Assembly: GCF_002954225.1 (NCBI RefSeq)
Contig: NZ_PPTH01000016.1
Coordinates: 1 to 64,000, forward strand
Direction of reading: 5' to 3'
DNA from: Arthrobacter ruber
GTDB taxonomy: Bacteria; Actinomycetota; Actinomycetes; Actinomycetales; Micrococcaceae
DNA: 64,000 nt
In this document: one piece after another, positions 35,504-45,165 of the stretch
How positions within the stretch are numbered: position 1 is the first letter of the stretch
Layout of the letters: every line of letters begins with the position of its first letter
The notes under the pieces: generated by a model
Database searches by the model: none
Seen by the model: only the letters and a program-made list of their open reading frames with translations
What the model was told of the DNA's origin: nothing
Translations under genes and position numbers: made by a program

Positions 35504-37027
35504 ATGAGCGAGAGCACCCCCGTAGTGGACATGAAAGGCATCTCCATCGCCTTCCCGGGCGTGAAGGCGCTCGACGGCGTCGACTTCCGGCTGTTCCCGG
35601 GAGAGGTGCACGCCCTGCTGGGTGAGAACGGCGCCGGGAAGTCCACCCTCATCAAGGCGCTCACGGGCGTCTACGCGGTCGACGACGGCACCATCACCGT
35701 GCTGGGGGCCCGCCAGAGCTTCGGCACGCCGGCCGAGGCGCAGGCTGCCGGGATCAGCACCGTCTACCAGGAGGTGAATCTCTGCCCCAACCTCTCGGTC
35801 GAGGAGAACATCCTGCTCGGTCGCGAACCGCGCAGGCGCGGCGGCATCCACTGGCGGAACGTCCGCCGGAAGGCGGAGGAGGTCCTCGATCAGCTCCAGC
35901 TGGGCCACATCGACCCGCGGTCCGTGCTGTCGTCCCACTCGATCGCCGTCCAGCAGCTCATCGCCATCGCCCGCGCCATGCAGGTCGAGGCCCGGGTGCT
36001 CATCCTCGACGAACCCACCTCGAGCCTCGACGCGGACGAGGTCCAGCAGCTGTTCTCGGTGATCCGGACATTGCGGGACCGGGGCGTGGCGATCCTGTTC
36101 GTGTCCCACTTCCTCGAGCAGGTGTACGAGGTCTCGGACCGCATGACGGTCCTGCGCAACGGCAGGCTCGTGGGCGAGTACCTGACCGCCGACCTCCCTC
36201 GCATGGGCCTGATCTCCAAGATGATCGGCAAGGAACTGGACGCGCTGGCCGAACTCGAGGAGGCCGAGAGCCGGCGCCAGCCCGACCGCGCGGAGCGGAC
36301 GCCGTTCCTGCAGGCGGAGGGCCTGGGCAGGAAGGGCTCGGTCAGGGACGTGACCATCACCGTGCACGCCGGCGAGATCCTCGGCCTCGCCGGCCTCCTC
36401 GGATCCGGCCGCACCGAGACGGCCCGGCTGCTCTTCGGCGCCGACCGCGCGGACCAGGGACGGCTGAGCATCAACGGGTCCGTCCGGACGCTCCGCACGC
36501 CCCGCTCGGCCATCGACCGGGACATCGCATTCTCCTCGGAGAACCGGAAGGAGGAGGGTCTGATCAGCGACCTCTCGGTGCGCGACAACCTGATCCTGGC
36601 CATGCAGGCCGGCAAGGGCTGGTGGCGGCGCGTGCCCCGCAGCACCCAGGACCAGCTGGCCGAGCAGTTCATCGAGACCCTCGACATCCGCCCGGCCAAC
36701 AAGGACGCCCTCATCCGCGACCTCAGCGGAGGCAACCAGCAGAAGGTGCTCCTGGCGCGCTGGCTCATCACCGAACCGAAGCTGCTGATCCTCGACGAAC
36801 CGACCCGGGGCATCGACATCGGCGCCAAGACCCAGATCCAGAAACTCATCAGCGGCCTCGCCTCCGGCGGGATGTCGATCGTCTTCATCTCGGCCGAGCT
36901 CGAGGAAGTGCTGCGCCTCAGCGACACCATCGCCGTCCTCAAGGACCGGCACATGGTGGCCGACATCCCGAACGACGGAGTCACCATGGAGGACGTCATG
37001 ACGGTCATCGCGGGGACCGGCGCATGA
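35504..37027 (+). CDS. ytfR: Sugar ABC transporter ATP-binding protein (two ABC domains)
   Basis: Duplicated ATPase of 507 residues powering the importer. Domain 1 (about 8-240): Walker A GENGAGKSTLIK and Walker B VLILDEPTSSLD. Domain 2 (about 260-505): degenerate Walker A GLLGSGRTETARLLFG, signature LSGGNQQKVLLARWL and ILDEPTRGIDIGAK. This asymmetry is normal for the RbsA/MglA/YtfR group. It overlaps the permease start by ATGA. Confidence 0.95.
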   Translation: MSESTPVVDMKGISIAFPGVKALDGVDFRLFPGEVHALLGENGAGKSTLIKALTGVYAVDDGTITVLGARQSFGTPAEAQAAGISTVYQEVNLCPNLSVEENILLGREPRRRGGIHWRNVRRKAEEVLDQLQLGHIDPRSVLSSHSIAVQQLIAIARAMQVEARVLILDEPTSSLDADEVQQLFSVIRTLRDRGVAILFVSHFLEQVYEVSDRMTVLRNGRLVGEYLTADLPRMGLISKMIGKELDALAELEEAESRRQPDRAERTPFLQAEGLGRKGSVRDVTITVHAGEILGLAGLLGSGRTETARLLFGADRADQGRLSINGSVRTLRTPRSAIDRDIAFSSENRKEEGLISDLSVRDNLILAMQAGKGWWRRVPRSTQDQLAEQFIETLDIRPANKDALIRDLSGGNQQKVLLARWLITEPKLLILDEPTRGIDIGAKTQIQKLISGLASGGMSIVFISAELEEVLRLSDTIAVLKDRHMVADIPNDGVTMEDVMTVIAGTGA

Positions 37028-38055
37028 GCGCCCTGCTGAGGCACCGCCTGACCTGGCCCGTGCTCGCGCTGGTCCTCCTGCTGCTGCTCAACCAGCTCTT
37101 CCGCGCGGACTTCCTGTCGGTCCGCATCCAGGACGGCCACCTGTACGGGAGCCTGATCGACATCCTACGCAACGGGGCGCCGACCATCCTGATCGCCCTC
37201 GGCATGACGCTCGTCATCGCCTCCCGCGGCATCGACCTCTCGGTGGGAGCGGTCGCGGCCATCGCCGGTGCCATCTCCTGCATGTACATCTACAGCTCAC
37301 CGGACCCCTCCTCCTGGCAGACCGCCGCCATGGGGGTGACGATCGCCGTCGTGGCTGGCCTGGCCCTCGGGCTCTGGAACGGTTTCCTGGTCTCCGTCAT
37401 CGGCATCCAGCCGATCATCGCCACGCTGGTGCTGATGACCGCGGGGCGGGGCCTGGCCCAACTGGTCACCGACGGGCAGATCATCTCCGTCTCGAACGAC
37501 TCCTACCAGGCGATCGGCGCCGGATTCTTCCTCGGCCTGCCCATCGCGATCCTCATCGCGGCAGGCGCCTTCGGCGTCGCCGGCCTGCTGACGCGCCGCA
37601 CGGCCCTCGGGACGCTCATCGAGGCCGTGGGCATCAACCCCGTGGCCAGCAGGCTCGCGGGGATCGACGCACGCACCATCACCTGGACGGTGTACGTCTT
37701 CAGCGGGCTGTGCGCGGCCGTCGCCGGCCTCATGATCAGTTCGAACGTGACGGCGGCGGACGCCAACAACGCGGGTCTCTACATCGAGATGGACGCGATC
37801 CTCGCCGTCGTCATCGGCGGCACATCGCTCGCCGGCGGCCGGTACAGCCTCGTGGGAACCCTCGTGGGGGCACTCATCATCCAGACCCTGACCACCACTG
37901 TGTACACGCTGGGCGTCCCGCCCGAGGCCACCCTGGTGTTCAAGGCGCTGGTGGTCATCATCGTGTGCCTCCTGCAGTCCAGCAGGGCCCGCACCCTCTT
38001 CAGGCAACGCAGGCGTCCCGTGACCGAGCAGTCCCAAGTGAAGGTGGCCATCTGA
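37024..38055 (+). CDS. ytfT: Sugar ABC transporter permease
   Basis: Membrane permease of 343 residues with about nine to ten helices and the RbsC-type motifs MTLVIASRGIDLSVGAVAAIAG (about 60) and AVVIGGTSLAGG (about 260; EAA-like loop). Forms a heterodimer with YjfF below. Starts inside the ytfR stop and overlaps yjfF by TGATG, so all three are co-translated. Confidence 0.93.
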   Translation: MSALLRHRLTWPVLALVLLLLLNQLFRADFLSVRIQDGHLYGSLIDILRNGAPTILIALGMTLVIASRGIDLSVGAVAAIAGAISCMYIYSSPDPSSWQTAAMGVTIAVVAGLALGLWNGFLVSVIGIQPIIATLVLMTAGRGLAQLVTDGQIISVSNDSYQAIGAGFFLGLPIAILIAAGAFGVAGLLTRRTALGTLIEAVGINPVASRLAGIDARTITWTVYVFSGLCAAVAGLMISSNVTAADANNAGLYIEMDAILAVVIGGTSLAGGRYSLVGTLVGALIIQTLTTTVYTLGVPPEATLVFKALVVIIVCLLQSSRARTLFRQRRRPVTEQSQVKVAI

Positions 38056-39068
38056 TGTCGGTCCTCACCCGCACCCCGGCACCCCTCGACCGCCGCCGCA
38101 TCAGCCGGCTGCAGGGCAAGGCACGCTACGCCCCCTCGCTGGCGACCGTGGGCCTGTTCCTCGCGATGTTCGCCGTCGGTGCCGCCATGTACCCCGGGTT
38201 CCTGTCCGGGCAGGTGTTCCTCAACCTCCTGATCGACAACACCTTCCTGATCGTCCTCGCCGTCGGCATGACCTTCGTGATCCTCACCGGCGGGATCGAT
38301 CTGTCGGTCGGCTCCGTGGTCGCGCTGTCCATGATGATCGCCGCCGCCCTCCTGCAGGCCGGCTGGAACCCGTTCGCCGTGATTCTCCTCGTGCTCCTGA
38401 CCGGCGCGGTCTTCGGCCTGGCCATGGGCGCCGTGATCCAGGTCTTCGAGATCCAGCCGTTCATCGTGACCCTCGCTGGGCTGTTCCTGGCGCGCGGACT
38501 CTGCTATGTCATCAGCGTCGACTCCATCACCGTGACCGACCCCTTCTTCACCTCCATGGCCCAGGCGAGGATCCCGCTGGCGGACAAGCTGTTCGTCTCC
38601 CCCGGCGTCGTGATCGCCCTCCTCGTCGTCGCCGTCGCGTTCTACGTGCTGCACCAGACCCGGTTCGGCCGCACCGTGTACGCGATCGGCGGCGGGGAGT
38701 CCTCGGCACTGCTCATGGGCCTGGCCGTCCCGCGGACCAAGATCCTCGTGTACGGGATCAGCGGGCTGTGCTCCGCGATCGCCGGGATCCTGTTCTCGTT
38801 CTACAGCCTCTCCGGGTACAGCCTGGCGGCCACCGGGCTGGAACTGGACGCCATCGCGGCGGTCGTCGTCGGCGGGACGCTGCTGACCGGCGGGTACGGC
38901 TACGTGCTCGGATCCCTCGCCGGGGTGCTCGTCCTCGGCATCGTGCAGACGTTCATCTCCTACGAGGGGACGCTGAGCTCGTGGTGGACGCGCATCGTGA
39001 TCGGGGCCCTGCTCCTGGCCTTCATTCTGCTGCAGAAGCTGTTCACCCGGAAGGTGCGCCTGACCTGA
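38055..39068 (+). CDS. yjfF: Sugar ABC transporter permease
   Basis: Second permease, 337 residues, with GMTFVILTGGIDLSVGSVVALS (about 75) and AVVVGGTLLTGGYG (about 270), the same motifs as its partner. Positioned last in ytfQ-ytfR-ytfT-yjfF as in the enterobacterial galactofuranose operon. Its stop is 34 bp before pabC, which has its own leaderless promoter. Confidence 0.93.
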   Translation: MSVLTRTPAPLDRRRISRLQGKARYAPSLATVGLFLAMFAVGAAMYPGFLSGQVFLNLLIDNTFLIVLAVGMTFVILTGGIDLSVGSVVALSMMIAAALLQAGWNPFAVILLVLLTGAVFGLAMGAVIQVFEIQPFIVTLAGLFLARGLCYVISVDSITVTDPFFTSMAQARIPLADKLFVSPGVVIALLVVAVAFYVLHQTRFGRTVYAIGGGESSALLMGLAVPRTKILVYGISGLCSAIAGILFSFYSLSGYSLAATGLELDAIAAVVVGGTLLTGGYGYVLGSLAGVLVLGIVQTFISYEGTLSSWWTRIVIGALLLAFILLQKLFTRKVRLT

Positions 39069-39102
39069 GGGCTCCGGCGCCCCGGGCCGATACGCTGGGG
39101 CC

Positions 39103-39981
39103 ATGACTGTTCTCGTGTTCCTCGACCCGGCCCACGACGACGGCAGGATCGCCGACGCGTCGCAGCCGCAGCTCATGATCTCCGACCTCGGGGCCACCCG
39201 CGGTGACGGCGTCTTCGAGTCGATGCTGGCCGTGGACGGGACACCCCGCAAGGAGCAGGCGCACCTGGCGCGGCTCGCGTCCTCGGCCGCGGCCCTCGAC
39301 CTTCAGGTGCCCGACGCCGAGGCGTGGAGCCGTGCCATCCGCACCGCCCTGCGCGCGTTCGCCGCGGCCGAGCCCGGCCGGAGCGACGCCGTCGTGAAGC
39401 TGATCGCCACCCGCGGCGTCGAGGGCGCCGGACGGGCGACGGCGTGGGTGCAGGCAGCGCCGGTCCCGGCGTCGACCCTGGCCCAGCGCGAGGCGGGCCT
39501 GAAGGTCCTCTTCCTCGAACGCGGCTACGACAGCACGGTGGCGCAGCGCGCGCCGTGGCTGCTGATGGGCGCGAAGACCCTCTCCTACGCCGTCAACATG
39601 GCCGCGATCCGCTACGCCAAGGCGCACGGCGCCGACGACGTCATCTTCACCTCCTCCGACGGCAAGGTTCTCGAGGGCCCCACCTCCACCGTGCTGCTCG
39701 CCCGCGAGCGCGACGGGCGGAAGACCCTCCTCACGCCGCAGCTGGAGAGCGGCATCCTGGCGGGCACCTCGCAGGCCGCGCTGTTCGCGGCGGCGAAGGA
39801 GCAGGGGTGGGAGCTCGGCTACGGTCCGCTCGAGCCGCACCACCTCCTGGAGGCCGACGCCGTATGGCTCATCTCGAGCATCCGGCTCCTCGCCCCCGTC
39901 CTCTCGCTCGACGGGCAGGAGCTCCGCACGTCGGCCCCGCTGACCGCCGAACTCACGGAGCTCGTGCACCGCTTCGTGTGA
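39103..39981 (+). CDS. pabC: Aminodeoxychorismate lyase / class IV aminotransferase
   Basis: PLP enzyme of 292 residues that would convert aminodeoxychorismate to p-aminobenzoate and pyruvate. Fold-type IV features: SDLGATRGDGVFES (about 28-41), the PLP Lys in GAKTLSYAVN (about 165), and DDVIFTSSDGKVLEGPTST with SGILAGTSQ. A D-amino acid or branched-chain aminotransferase cannot be excluded by sequence, but PabB at 27961 supports folate synthesis. TACGCT (39091-39096) lies six bases before the ATG (leaderless). Confidence 0.82.
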   Translation: MTVLVFLDPAHDDGRIADASQPQLMISDLGATRGDGVFESMLAVDGTPRKEQAHLARLASSAAALDLQVPDAEAWSRAIRTALRAFAAAEPGRSDAVVKLIATRGVEGAGRATAWVQAAPVPASTLAQREAGLKVLFLERGYDSTVAQRAPWLLMGAKTLSYAVNMAAIRYAKAHGADDVIFTSSDGKVLEGPTSTVLLARERDGRKTLLTPQLESGILAGTSQAALFAAAKEQGWELGYGPLEPHHLLEADAVWLISSIRLLAPVLSLDGQELRTSAPLTAELTELVHRFV

Positions 39982-40083
39982 AGTCCGCCACACCACCTGC
40001 CTGAACGGGCGTGATTGCGCGTCAAGCGGCGCAATGTCCGCGGTCCCGTTTTGACCCGGCACTCCGTCCTGCCCTAGCGTTTT

Positions 40084-40200
40084 GCTGAAATCAAGAGTTC
40101 CAGCCTTCAGGCCCTGGCCGGCTGGACAGCAACCCTCTCCCGTAGTGGGGTGCTCCAGGTGAAGATTCGGTCGCCGGGCCCAGTCCCCCGGTTGGCAAGT
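40084..40200 (+). promoter_or_regulatory. SAM riboswitch, SAM-IV type
   Basis: The conserved block GCTGGACAGCAACCCTC (from 40121) followed by GTGGGGTGCTCC and GGTGAAGATT resembles the SAM-I/SAM-IV aptamer core; the short basal pair AATC/GATT brackets it (about 40089 and 40164), and a further hairpin with the CCGGG/CCCGG stem follows, as in the actinobacterial SAM-IV arrangement. It occupies the 384-bp gap after pabC and precedes a polar amino acid importer, implying control by S-adenosylmethionine and a sulfur amino acid substrate. Confidence 0.8.
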
Positions 40201-40365
40201 ACGGCGTCGTGCGGTCATGTCCCGGCTTTCGTCGGCACCTCCCGCCACAGCGCGCACAGCCCAGAACAGCGAGCGTGTCACCGAGCAGCATCTCCTCCCC
40301 CGCCGGTACCGGCGAACGATCTCACCCAGTGCGCCCTCCCCGGGCCCGCCTCCAAGAAGGACACC

Positions 40366-41283
40366 ATGAATCTTTCCCGCAAGCTCCTCGCGGCACTCGC
40401 CGTACCCATGCTCGCCCTGACCGTCTCCTGCGGCAGCAGCTCCAGCAGCGAACCCGCCGAGACCACGGACGCCCTGGCCGGCAGCGACCAGCAGTCGCTG
40501 GACAAGTACACCACCGAGACCACCACCCCGATCGAGGAGATCGACACGGCGGACCTCGGCCTCATCACCGACGGCACGCTGCGCGTTGGCACGCTGTCGG
40601 ACGCCCCGCCGAACATCTTCCTCGAGGACGGCGTCTTCACCGGCTACGACAACGAGCTGCTGCGCGCCATCGGCGACAAGCTGGGCCTCGAGGTGGAGTT
40701 CGCGTCCACTGACTTCTCGGCGCTCCTCGCCCAGGTGCAGAACAAGCAGTACGACGTCGGATCCTCCTCGATCTCCACCACGGAGGCCCGTCGCGAGAAC
40801 GTCGGCTTCACCAACGGCTACGACTTCGGCTACATGGCCGTCGTCGCCAAGAACGGCTCCCCGGTCACCGGTTTCGACTCCCTCTCGGAGAGCACCCGCA
40901 TCGGCGTGGTCCAGGGCACCGTCCAGGACGACTACGTCTCCAACACCCTGGGTCTGGAGCCCGTGCGCTTCCCGGACTACAACACCGTCTACGCGAACGT
41001 GAAGAACGGCCAGGTCGACGCCTGGGTGGCGCCGTCGCAGCAGGCCACCGGCCAGGTCAAGGAAGGCGACGACACCACCATCGCCGAGACGATCATCAAC
41101 ACCGAGAACTTCACCGCGTACGCCGTGAACAGCGACAACCAGCCCCTCATCGACGCCCTGAACGCTGGCCTCGACGCCGTCGTCGCCGACGGCACGTGGA
41201 CCGAGCTCACCAAGGAGTGGTACCCCGACCGCGAGATGCCCTCCGACTGGAAGCCCGGCAGCAAAGCCGTGGAAGTAAAGTAG
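40366..41283 (+). CDS. Polar amino acid ABC transporter substrate-binding lipoprotein
   Basis: Solute-binding family 3 protein of 305 residues. Signal peptide with lipobox LTVSC (Cys about 21); ligand domain from about 60 (LRVGTLSDAPPNIFLEDGVFTGYDNE, cut at typical family start), SSISTTEARRENVGFTNGYD, and IGVVQGTVQDDYV. AGAAGG precedes the ATG. The upstream SAM riboswitch makes methionine, cystine or another sulfur compound the likeliest ligand, although the residues alone do not show it. Confidence 0.9.
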   Translation: MNLSRKLLAALAVPMLALTVSCGSSSSSEPAETTDALAGSDQQSLDKYTTETTTPIEEIDTADLGLITDGTLRVGTLSDAPPNIFLEDGVFTGYDNELLRAIGDKLGLEVEFASTDFSALLAQVQNKQYDVGSSSISTTEARRENVGFTNGYDFGYMAVVAKNGSPVTGFDSLSESTRIGVVQGTVQDDYVSNTLGLEPVRFPDYNTVYANVKNGQVDAWVAPSQQATGQVKEGDDTTIAETIINTENFTAYAVNSDNQPLIDALNAGLDAVVADGTWTELTKEWYPDREMPSDWKPGSKAVEVK

Positions 41284-41293
41284 CGGTCCCTGC

Positions 41294-42058
41294 ATGGACG
41301 CCCTCGAACAGCTCGGCAAGACCTTCTTCGACTGGGAGGCGATGGCAGCCGTCCTGCCGGACCTCCTGACCGTCGGCCTGCCGAATACCCTCATGCTCGC
41401 CCTGGCCTCGGGGATCATCGGAACGGTCGTCGGCATGCTCCTCGCGATCATGGGGATCTCCCGCAACCGCGTTTTCCGGTGGATCGCCCGTATCTACACG
41501 GACATCTTCCGGGGACTGCCCGCCGTCGTGATCATCCTGCTCATCGGCCTGGGGCTCGGTCCGATCCTCCGGCAGATTACGGGCAGCACCAGTCCGTACC
41601 CCCTGGGCATCCTCGCCCTCTCGCTGATCGCCTCGGCGTACATCGGCGAGATCTTCCGCTCCGGCATCCAGAGCGTGGAGAAGGGACAGCTGGAGGCCTC
41701 GCGCGCCCTGGGCTTCAGCTACAGCGCGTCCATGCAGCTCGTAGTGGTCCCCCAGGGCGTGCGGCGCGTGCTGCCCGCCCTGGTGAACCAGTTCATCTCG
41801 CTCATCAAGGAGTCCTCGCTGGTCTACTTCATCGGCCTCGTGGCCAGTGAGCGGGAGCTCTTCCGGGTCGGTAACGACGCCGCGAGCAACACCGGCAACC
41901 TGTCGCCGCTCATCGCGGCCGGGCTGTTCTACCTGTGCCTGACCATCCCGCTGACGCACCTCGTGAACTTCATCGACAACCGGCTCCGCGTGGGCAAGAA
42001 GCAGAAGCCCGAGCCGGATGAACTGGCCGCGAGGATCGGCGAAGGAGCAAAGGCGTGA
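41294..42058 (+). CDS. Amino acid ABC transporter permease
   Basis: HisM/GlnP-type permease of 254 residues with five to six helices; [20 protein letters not shown] and the EAA loop [20 protein letters not shown] (about 135). It starts 10 bp after the binding protein and overlaps the ATPase gene by GTGA. One permease suffices as homodimer in this transporter class. Confidence 0.93.
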   Translation: MDALEQLGKTFFDWEAMAAVLPDLLTVGLPNTLMLALASGIIGTVVGMLLAIMGISRNRVFRWIARIYTDIFRGLPAVVIILLIGLGLGPILRQITGSTSPYPLGILALSLIASAYIGEIFRSGIQSVEKGQLEASRALGFSYSASMQLVVVPQGVRRVLPALVNQFISLIKESSLVYFIGLVASERELFRVGNDAASNTGNLSPLIAAGLFYLCLTIPLTHLVNFIDNRLRVGKKQKPEPDELAARIGEGAKA

Positions 42059-42792
42059 CGACCATCGAATCGGGAACCCTGACGGGGCGGAACCTGCACC
42101 TGTCCTTCGGCACCAACCACGTGCTGCGCGGTATCGACCTGCACGTGGACCAGGGCACGACGGCGTCCGTCATCGGCCCGTCCGGCTCCGGGAAGTCGAC
42201 CCTGCTGCGTGTCCTGAACCGGCTCATCGAACCGGACCAGGGTGACATCCTGCTCGACGGCCGGTCCGTCCTGAAGGACAACCCGGACGAGCTGCGCCGG
42301 CGCATCGGCATGGTGTTCCAGCAGTTCAACCTCTTCCCCCACAAGACGGTGCTGGACAACGTCTCGCTGGCGCTGCGCAAGCTCCGGAAGATGTCCGCCG
42401 ACGAGGCCCGTGAGAAGGCCCTCGCGCAGCTCGACCTCGTGGGCCTGAAGCACAAGGCCGACGTCCGTCCGGGCAACCTCTCGGGTGGGCAGCAGCAGCG
42501 CGTCGCGATCGCCCGGGCGCTGGCCATGGATCCCGAGGTGATGTTCTTCGACGAGGCCACGTCCGCCCTGGACCCGGAGCTCGTCAAGGGCGTCCTGGCG
42601 CTCATGGCGGACCTCGCCTCGGCGGGCATGACCATGGTGGTCGTCACGCACGAGATGGGTTTCTCGCGCAACGTCTCGGACACCGTGACCTTCATGGACG
42701 GCGGCGTGGTGGTGGAGACCGGACCTCCGGCCGCGATCTTCGACGACCCGCGGACGCCGCGCCTGAAGTCGTTCCTTTCGGACGTCCTCTAG
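42055..42792 (+). CDS. Amino acid ABC transporter ATP-binding protein
   Basis: ATPase of 245 residues with Walker [14 protein letters not shown] (about 42), Q-loop FQQFNLFPH, signature [16 protein letters not shown] and Walker [15 protein letters not shown], the GlnQ/HisP pattern. GTG start inside the permease stop. Third and last gene of the SAM-riboswitch operon, ended by a strong hairpin. Confidence 0.95.
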   Translation: MTTIESGTLTGRNLHLSFGTNHVLRGIDLHVDQGTTASVIGPSGSGKSTLLRVLNRLIEPDQGDILLDGRSVLKDNPDELRRRIGMVFQQFNLFPHKTVLDNVSLALRKLRKMSADEAREKALAQLDLVGLKHKADVRPGNLSGGQQQRVAIARALAMDPEVMFFDEATSALDPELVKGVLALMADLASAGMTMVVVTHEMGFSRNVSDTVTFMDGGVVVETGPPAAIFDDPRTPRLKSFLSDVL

Positions 42793-42810
42793 GTACTGCG
42801 TCGGCCCGTC

Positions 42811-42842
42811 GAACGGGGGTCCGCCTGGGCGGGCCCCCGTTC
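42811..42842. terminator. Strong terminator between convergent transport operons
   Basis: GAACGGGGG (42811-42819) and CCCCCGTTC (42834-42842) pair perfectly; an inner CCGC/GCGG segment extends the stem with one T-G pair. It serves the amino acid ABC operon and the convergent ykoEDC operon. Confidence 0.85.
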
Positions 42843-42868
42843 CGTTCCCCCACGATCCGCGGGCGCCG

Positions 42869-43666
42869 TCAGGACAGGATGAAGTTCCAGGTCCCGGCCA
42901 GGACGGCCGCCGTCACCGCGCCCGCGGCGACGAGGAGTCCGACGGCGGCCACGACGGCGTCGAGGGGCAAGAAGGTGCTCTCCCGCGCCCACGTGCGACT
43001 GCCGCTGCCGAACCCACGGGCCTCCATCGCCGTCGCCAGGCGCGTGGCCCGCCGGATGGCCTGCACGATCAGCCCGAAGGACTGCCCCAGCAGGTTCCGG
43101 GCACGGGCGACGGGGGACCCGTCGGAGCCGATCCCGCGTGCATGCCGGGCGAGCCCGAGCATCTCCCACTGCTCCACCAGCAGTCCCACGAGCCGCAGCG
43201 ACGCCAGCCCCCCGAGGACGAACCGGTGCGGCAGGTGCAGCTTCTGTGCGAGCGCGTCGGCGAGGTCCGTGGGATCCGTGCTGAGCAGGATGAAGATGCC
43301 CGGCAGCGCGAGTGCCAGTCCCCTCAGCCCCACAGCGATCCCGGCGGCCACCGACCCCTCGGTGAACAGGAACGGCCCGATGTCGAGCAGCACCGCCCCC
43401 GTCTTCTCCGCGAGCAGCGCCGTGCCGTAGGCACCGACCCCCGCGGCGATCAGCAGTGGCCAGATCCGCCGGACGAGGCCCCGTACGCTGATGCCGAGCA
43501 GCGGCATCAGCGCGAGCTCGCAGGCCAGGACGACGGCGGCGCTCACCCAGTCGATGCTGGCCATCAGTGCCAGGGTGATCACGACGGCGGCGAACAGCTT
43601 GGACACCGGGTTGGCCCGCATGAGCGTCGTCCCGGTGAGCACGGGCGTCAGGTAGTCGGTGCTCAC
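42869..43666 (-). CDS. ykoC: ECF transporter T component (YkoC type)
   Basis: Membrane coupling protein of 265 residues with about five to six helices. The two Ala-Arg-Gly coupling motifs, in GLARHARGIGS and AMEARGFGSGS, are the marks of EcfT/CbiQ proteins. It joins the YkoE substrate component to the ATPase. GTG 43666 overlaps the ATPase stop (GTGA). Last gene of ykoEDC. Confidence 0.9.
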   Translation of the reverse strand: MSTDYLTPVLTGTTLMRANPVSKLFAAVVITLALMASIDWVSAAVVLACELALMPLLGISVRGLVRRIWPLLIAAGVGAYGTALLAEKTGAVLLDIGPFLFTEGSVAAGIAVGLRGLALALPGIFILLSTDPTDLADALAQKLHLPHRFVLGGLASLRLVGLLVEQWEMLGLARHARGIGSDGSPVARARNLLGQSFGLIVQAIRRATRLATAMEARGFGSGSRTWARESTFLPLDAVVAAVGLLVAAGAVTAAVLAGTWNFILS

Positions 43667-45165
43667 CGGGACACCAGCCGTCCCGCCCCGCCGGAGATGT
43701 GCAGGGTGGTGCCGCCGAGGGCGGCGATGAACTCGGCGTCGTGCGTCACCGACAGCACGGCCACGCCGTCGTCGACCAGTTCGCGGAGCAGGGTGACGAG
43801 CTCCGCCCAGGTCCCGGCGTCCTGGCCGAACGTCGGCTCGTCGAGGACGAGGACGCGCGGCGCGGTGGCGAGCATCGTCGCCACCGACAGGCGCCGTTTC
43901 TCCCCGCCGGAGAGCGTGAACGGGTTGGCCTGCAGCAGGTGCGTGAGGCGCAGCCGCTCGGCGACGCTCGCGGTGCGCGTCGCCTCGGCGGTGCCGGCCT
44001 GCCGCGGCCCGAACGCGAGCTCGTCCGCGACGGTCGCGGTGAGGAACTGGTGCTCGGGTTCCTGGAAGACGGTTCCGATGCGCCGCACCAGCTGGGCCGA
44101 GCGCCAGCGGAACGGATCGCTCCCGGCCGTTCCCGCCAGGAGCGGTGAGGCGTCGAGCCGCCCGGCGCGCGGGCGCAGCAGGCCCCCGAGCGTCAGCGCG
44201 GCCGTGGACTTCCCGGCGCCGTTGGGCCCGGTGATGCCCAGGGCCTCCCCGGCCCGCACCGTCAGGTCGAGATCCTCGACGGCGGCAGGGCCGCGCCGCG
44301 TCCGGGCGACGCCCAGGCCGTGCGCTGACAGGAGCACGCCGTCGCCGTAGCCGGATCCCGAGCTCCCGGGCATCGTCCCGCCGACAGCGGGCTGCCACCC
44401 CGGCACCCAGACCCCTGCCGCGGCGAGGCGCGTGCGGGTGCCCTCCTGGACGAGGACGGTGGCGGGGGGACCGTCGGCGAGGACCCCACCGGTGGCGTCG
44501 AGCACGATCACGCGGTCGACGACGTCCGCCCAGACGGCCACGCGGTGCTCGACGACCACGAGCGTGGCGCCCGTGCGCTCGAGGACGCGCACCACGGCGT
44601 CGCGGACCTCCAGGACGCCGTCGGGGTCCAGGTTCGCGGTGGGCTCGTCCAGCAGGAGCAGTCCGGGTTCCATCGCGAGGACCGCGGCGAGCGCGAGGCG
44701 CTGTTTCTGCCCGCCGGACAGGGCGGTGGTGGGGTGGTCGAGCGGGAGGCCGAGGCCCACGTCGTCGAGCGCGCGTCCCACGCGCCGCCAGATCTCCTCA
44801 CGGGGCACGGCGAGATTCTCGGCGGCGAAGGCCACCTCGTCGCCCACGCGGGCGAGGACCACCTGCGTCTCGGGATCCTGCAGAACCAGCCCGGCCCTCC
44901 CCCGCGCCGCGGCGGGGTGCGCGCCGTCGAGCAGGAGCTCGCCCTCCTGCTCTCCCTCGTCCTGGCTTCCGAGCAGGCCCGCCAGGCCGTGCAGGACGGT
45001 GGACTTGCCCGCACCGGAGGCGCCGAGGAGCAGCACGCGCTCGCCGGGCTGGATCTCGAGGTCGAGGTGGCGCGCGGCGAAGGCCCTGCGACCGGCGTGA
45101 CGCCACCCCCATCCCCGGGTGCGGATGTGCACCGCGCCCGGGGACGGCGCATTCGCTGGTGTCAC
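43663..45165 (-). CDS. ykoD: ECF transporter ATPase, two ABC domains (YkoD type)
   Basis: Fused EcfA1/A2-type ATPase of 500 residues. Domain 1 (about 10-235): GASGAGKSTVLHGL, signature LSGGQKQRLALAAVL, LLLDEPTANLDPD. Domain 2 (about 270-490): GPNGAGKSTAALTLGG, LSGGEKRRLSVATML, VLDEPTFGQDAG. Overlaps both neighbours by four bases, so expression is coupled. The GTG start at 45165 lies within the ykoE stop. Confidence 0.92.
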   Translation of the reverse strand: MTPANAPSPGAVHIRTRGWGWRHAGRRAFAARHLDLEIQPGERVLLLGASGAGKSTVLHGLAGLLGSQDEGEQEGELLLDGAHPAAARGRAGLVLQDPETQVVLARVGDEVAFAAENLAVPREEIWRRVGRALDDVGLGLPLDHPTTALSGGQKQRLALAAVLAMEPGLLLLDEPTANLDPDGVLEVRDAVVRVLERTGATLVVVEHRVAVWADVVDRVIVLDATGGVLADGPPATVLVQEGTRTRLAAAGVWVPGWQPAVGGTMPGSSGSGYGDGVLLSAHGLGVARTRRGPAAVEDLDLTVRAGEALGITGPNGAGKSTAALTLGGLLRPRAGRLDASPLLAGTAGSDPFRWRSAQLVRRIGTVFQEPEHQFLTATVADELAFGPRQAGTAEATRTASVAERLRLTHLLQANPFTLSGGEKRRLSVATMLATAPRVLVLDEPTFGQDAGTWAELVTLLRELVDDGVAVLSVTHDAEFIAALGGTTLHISGGAGRLVSR

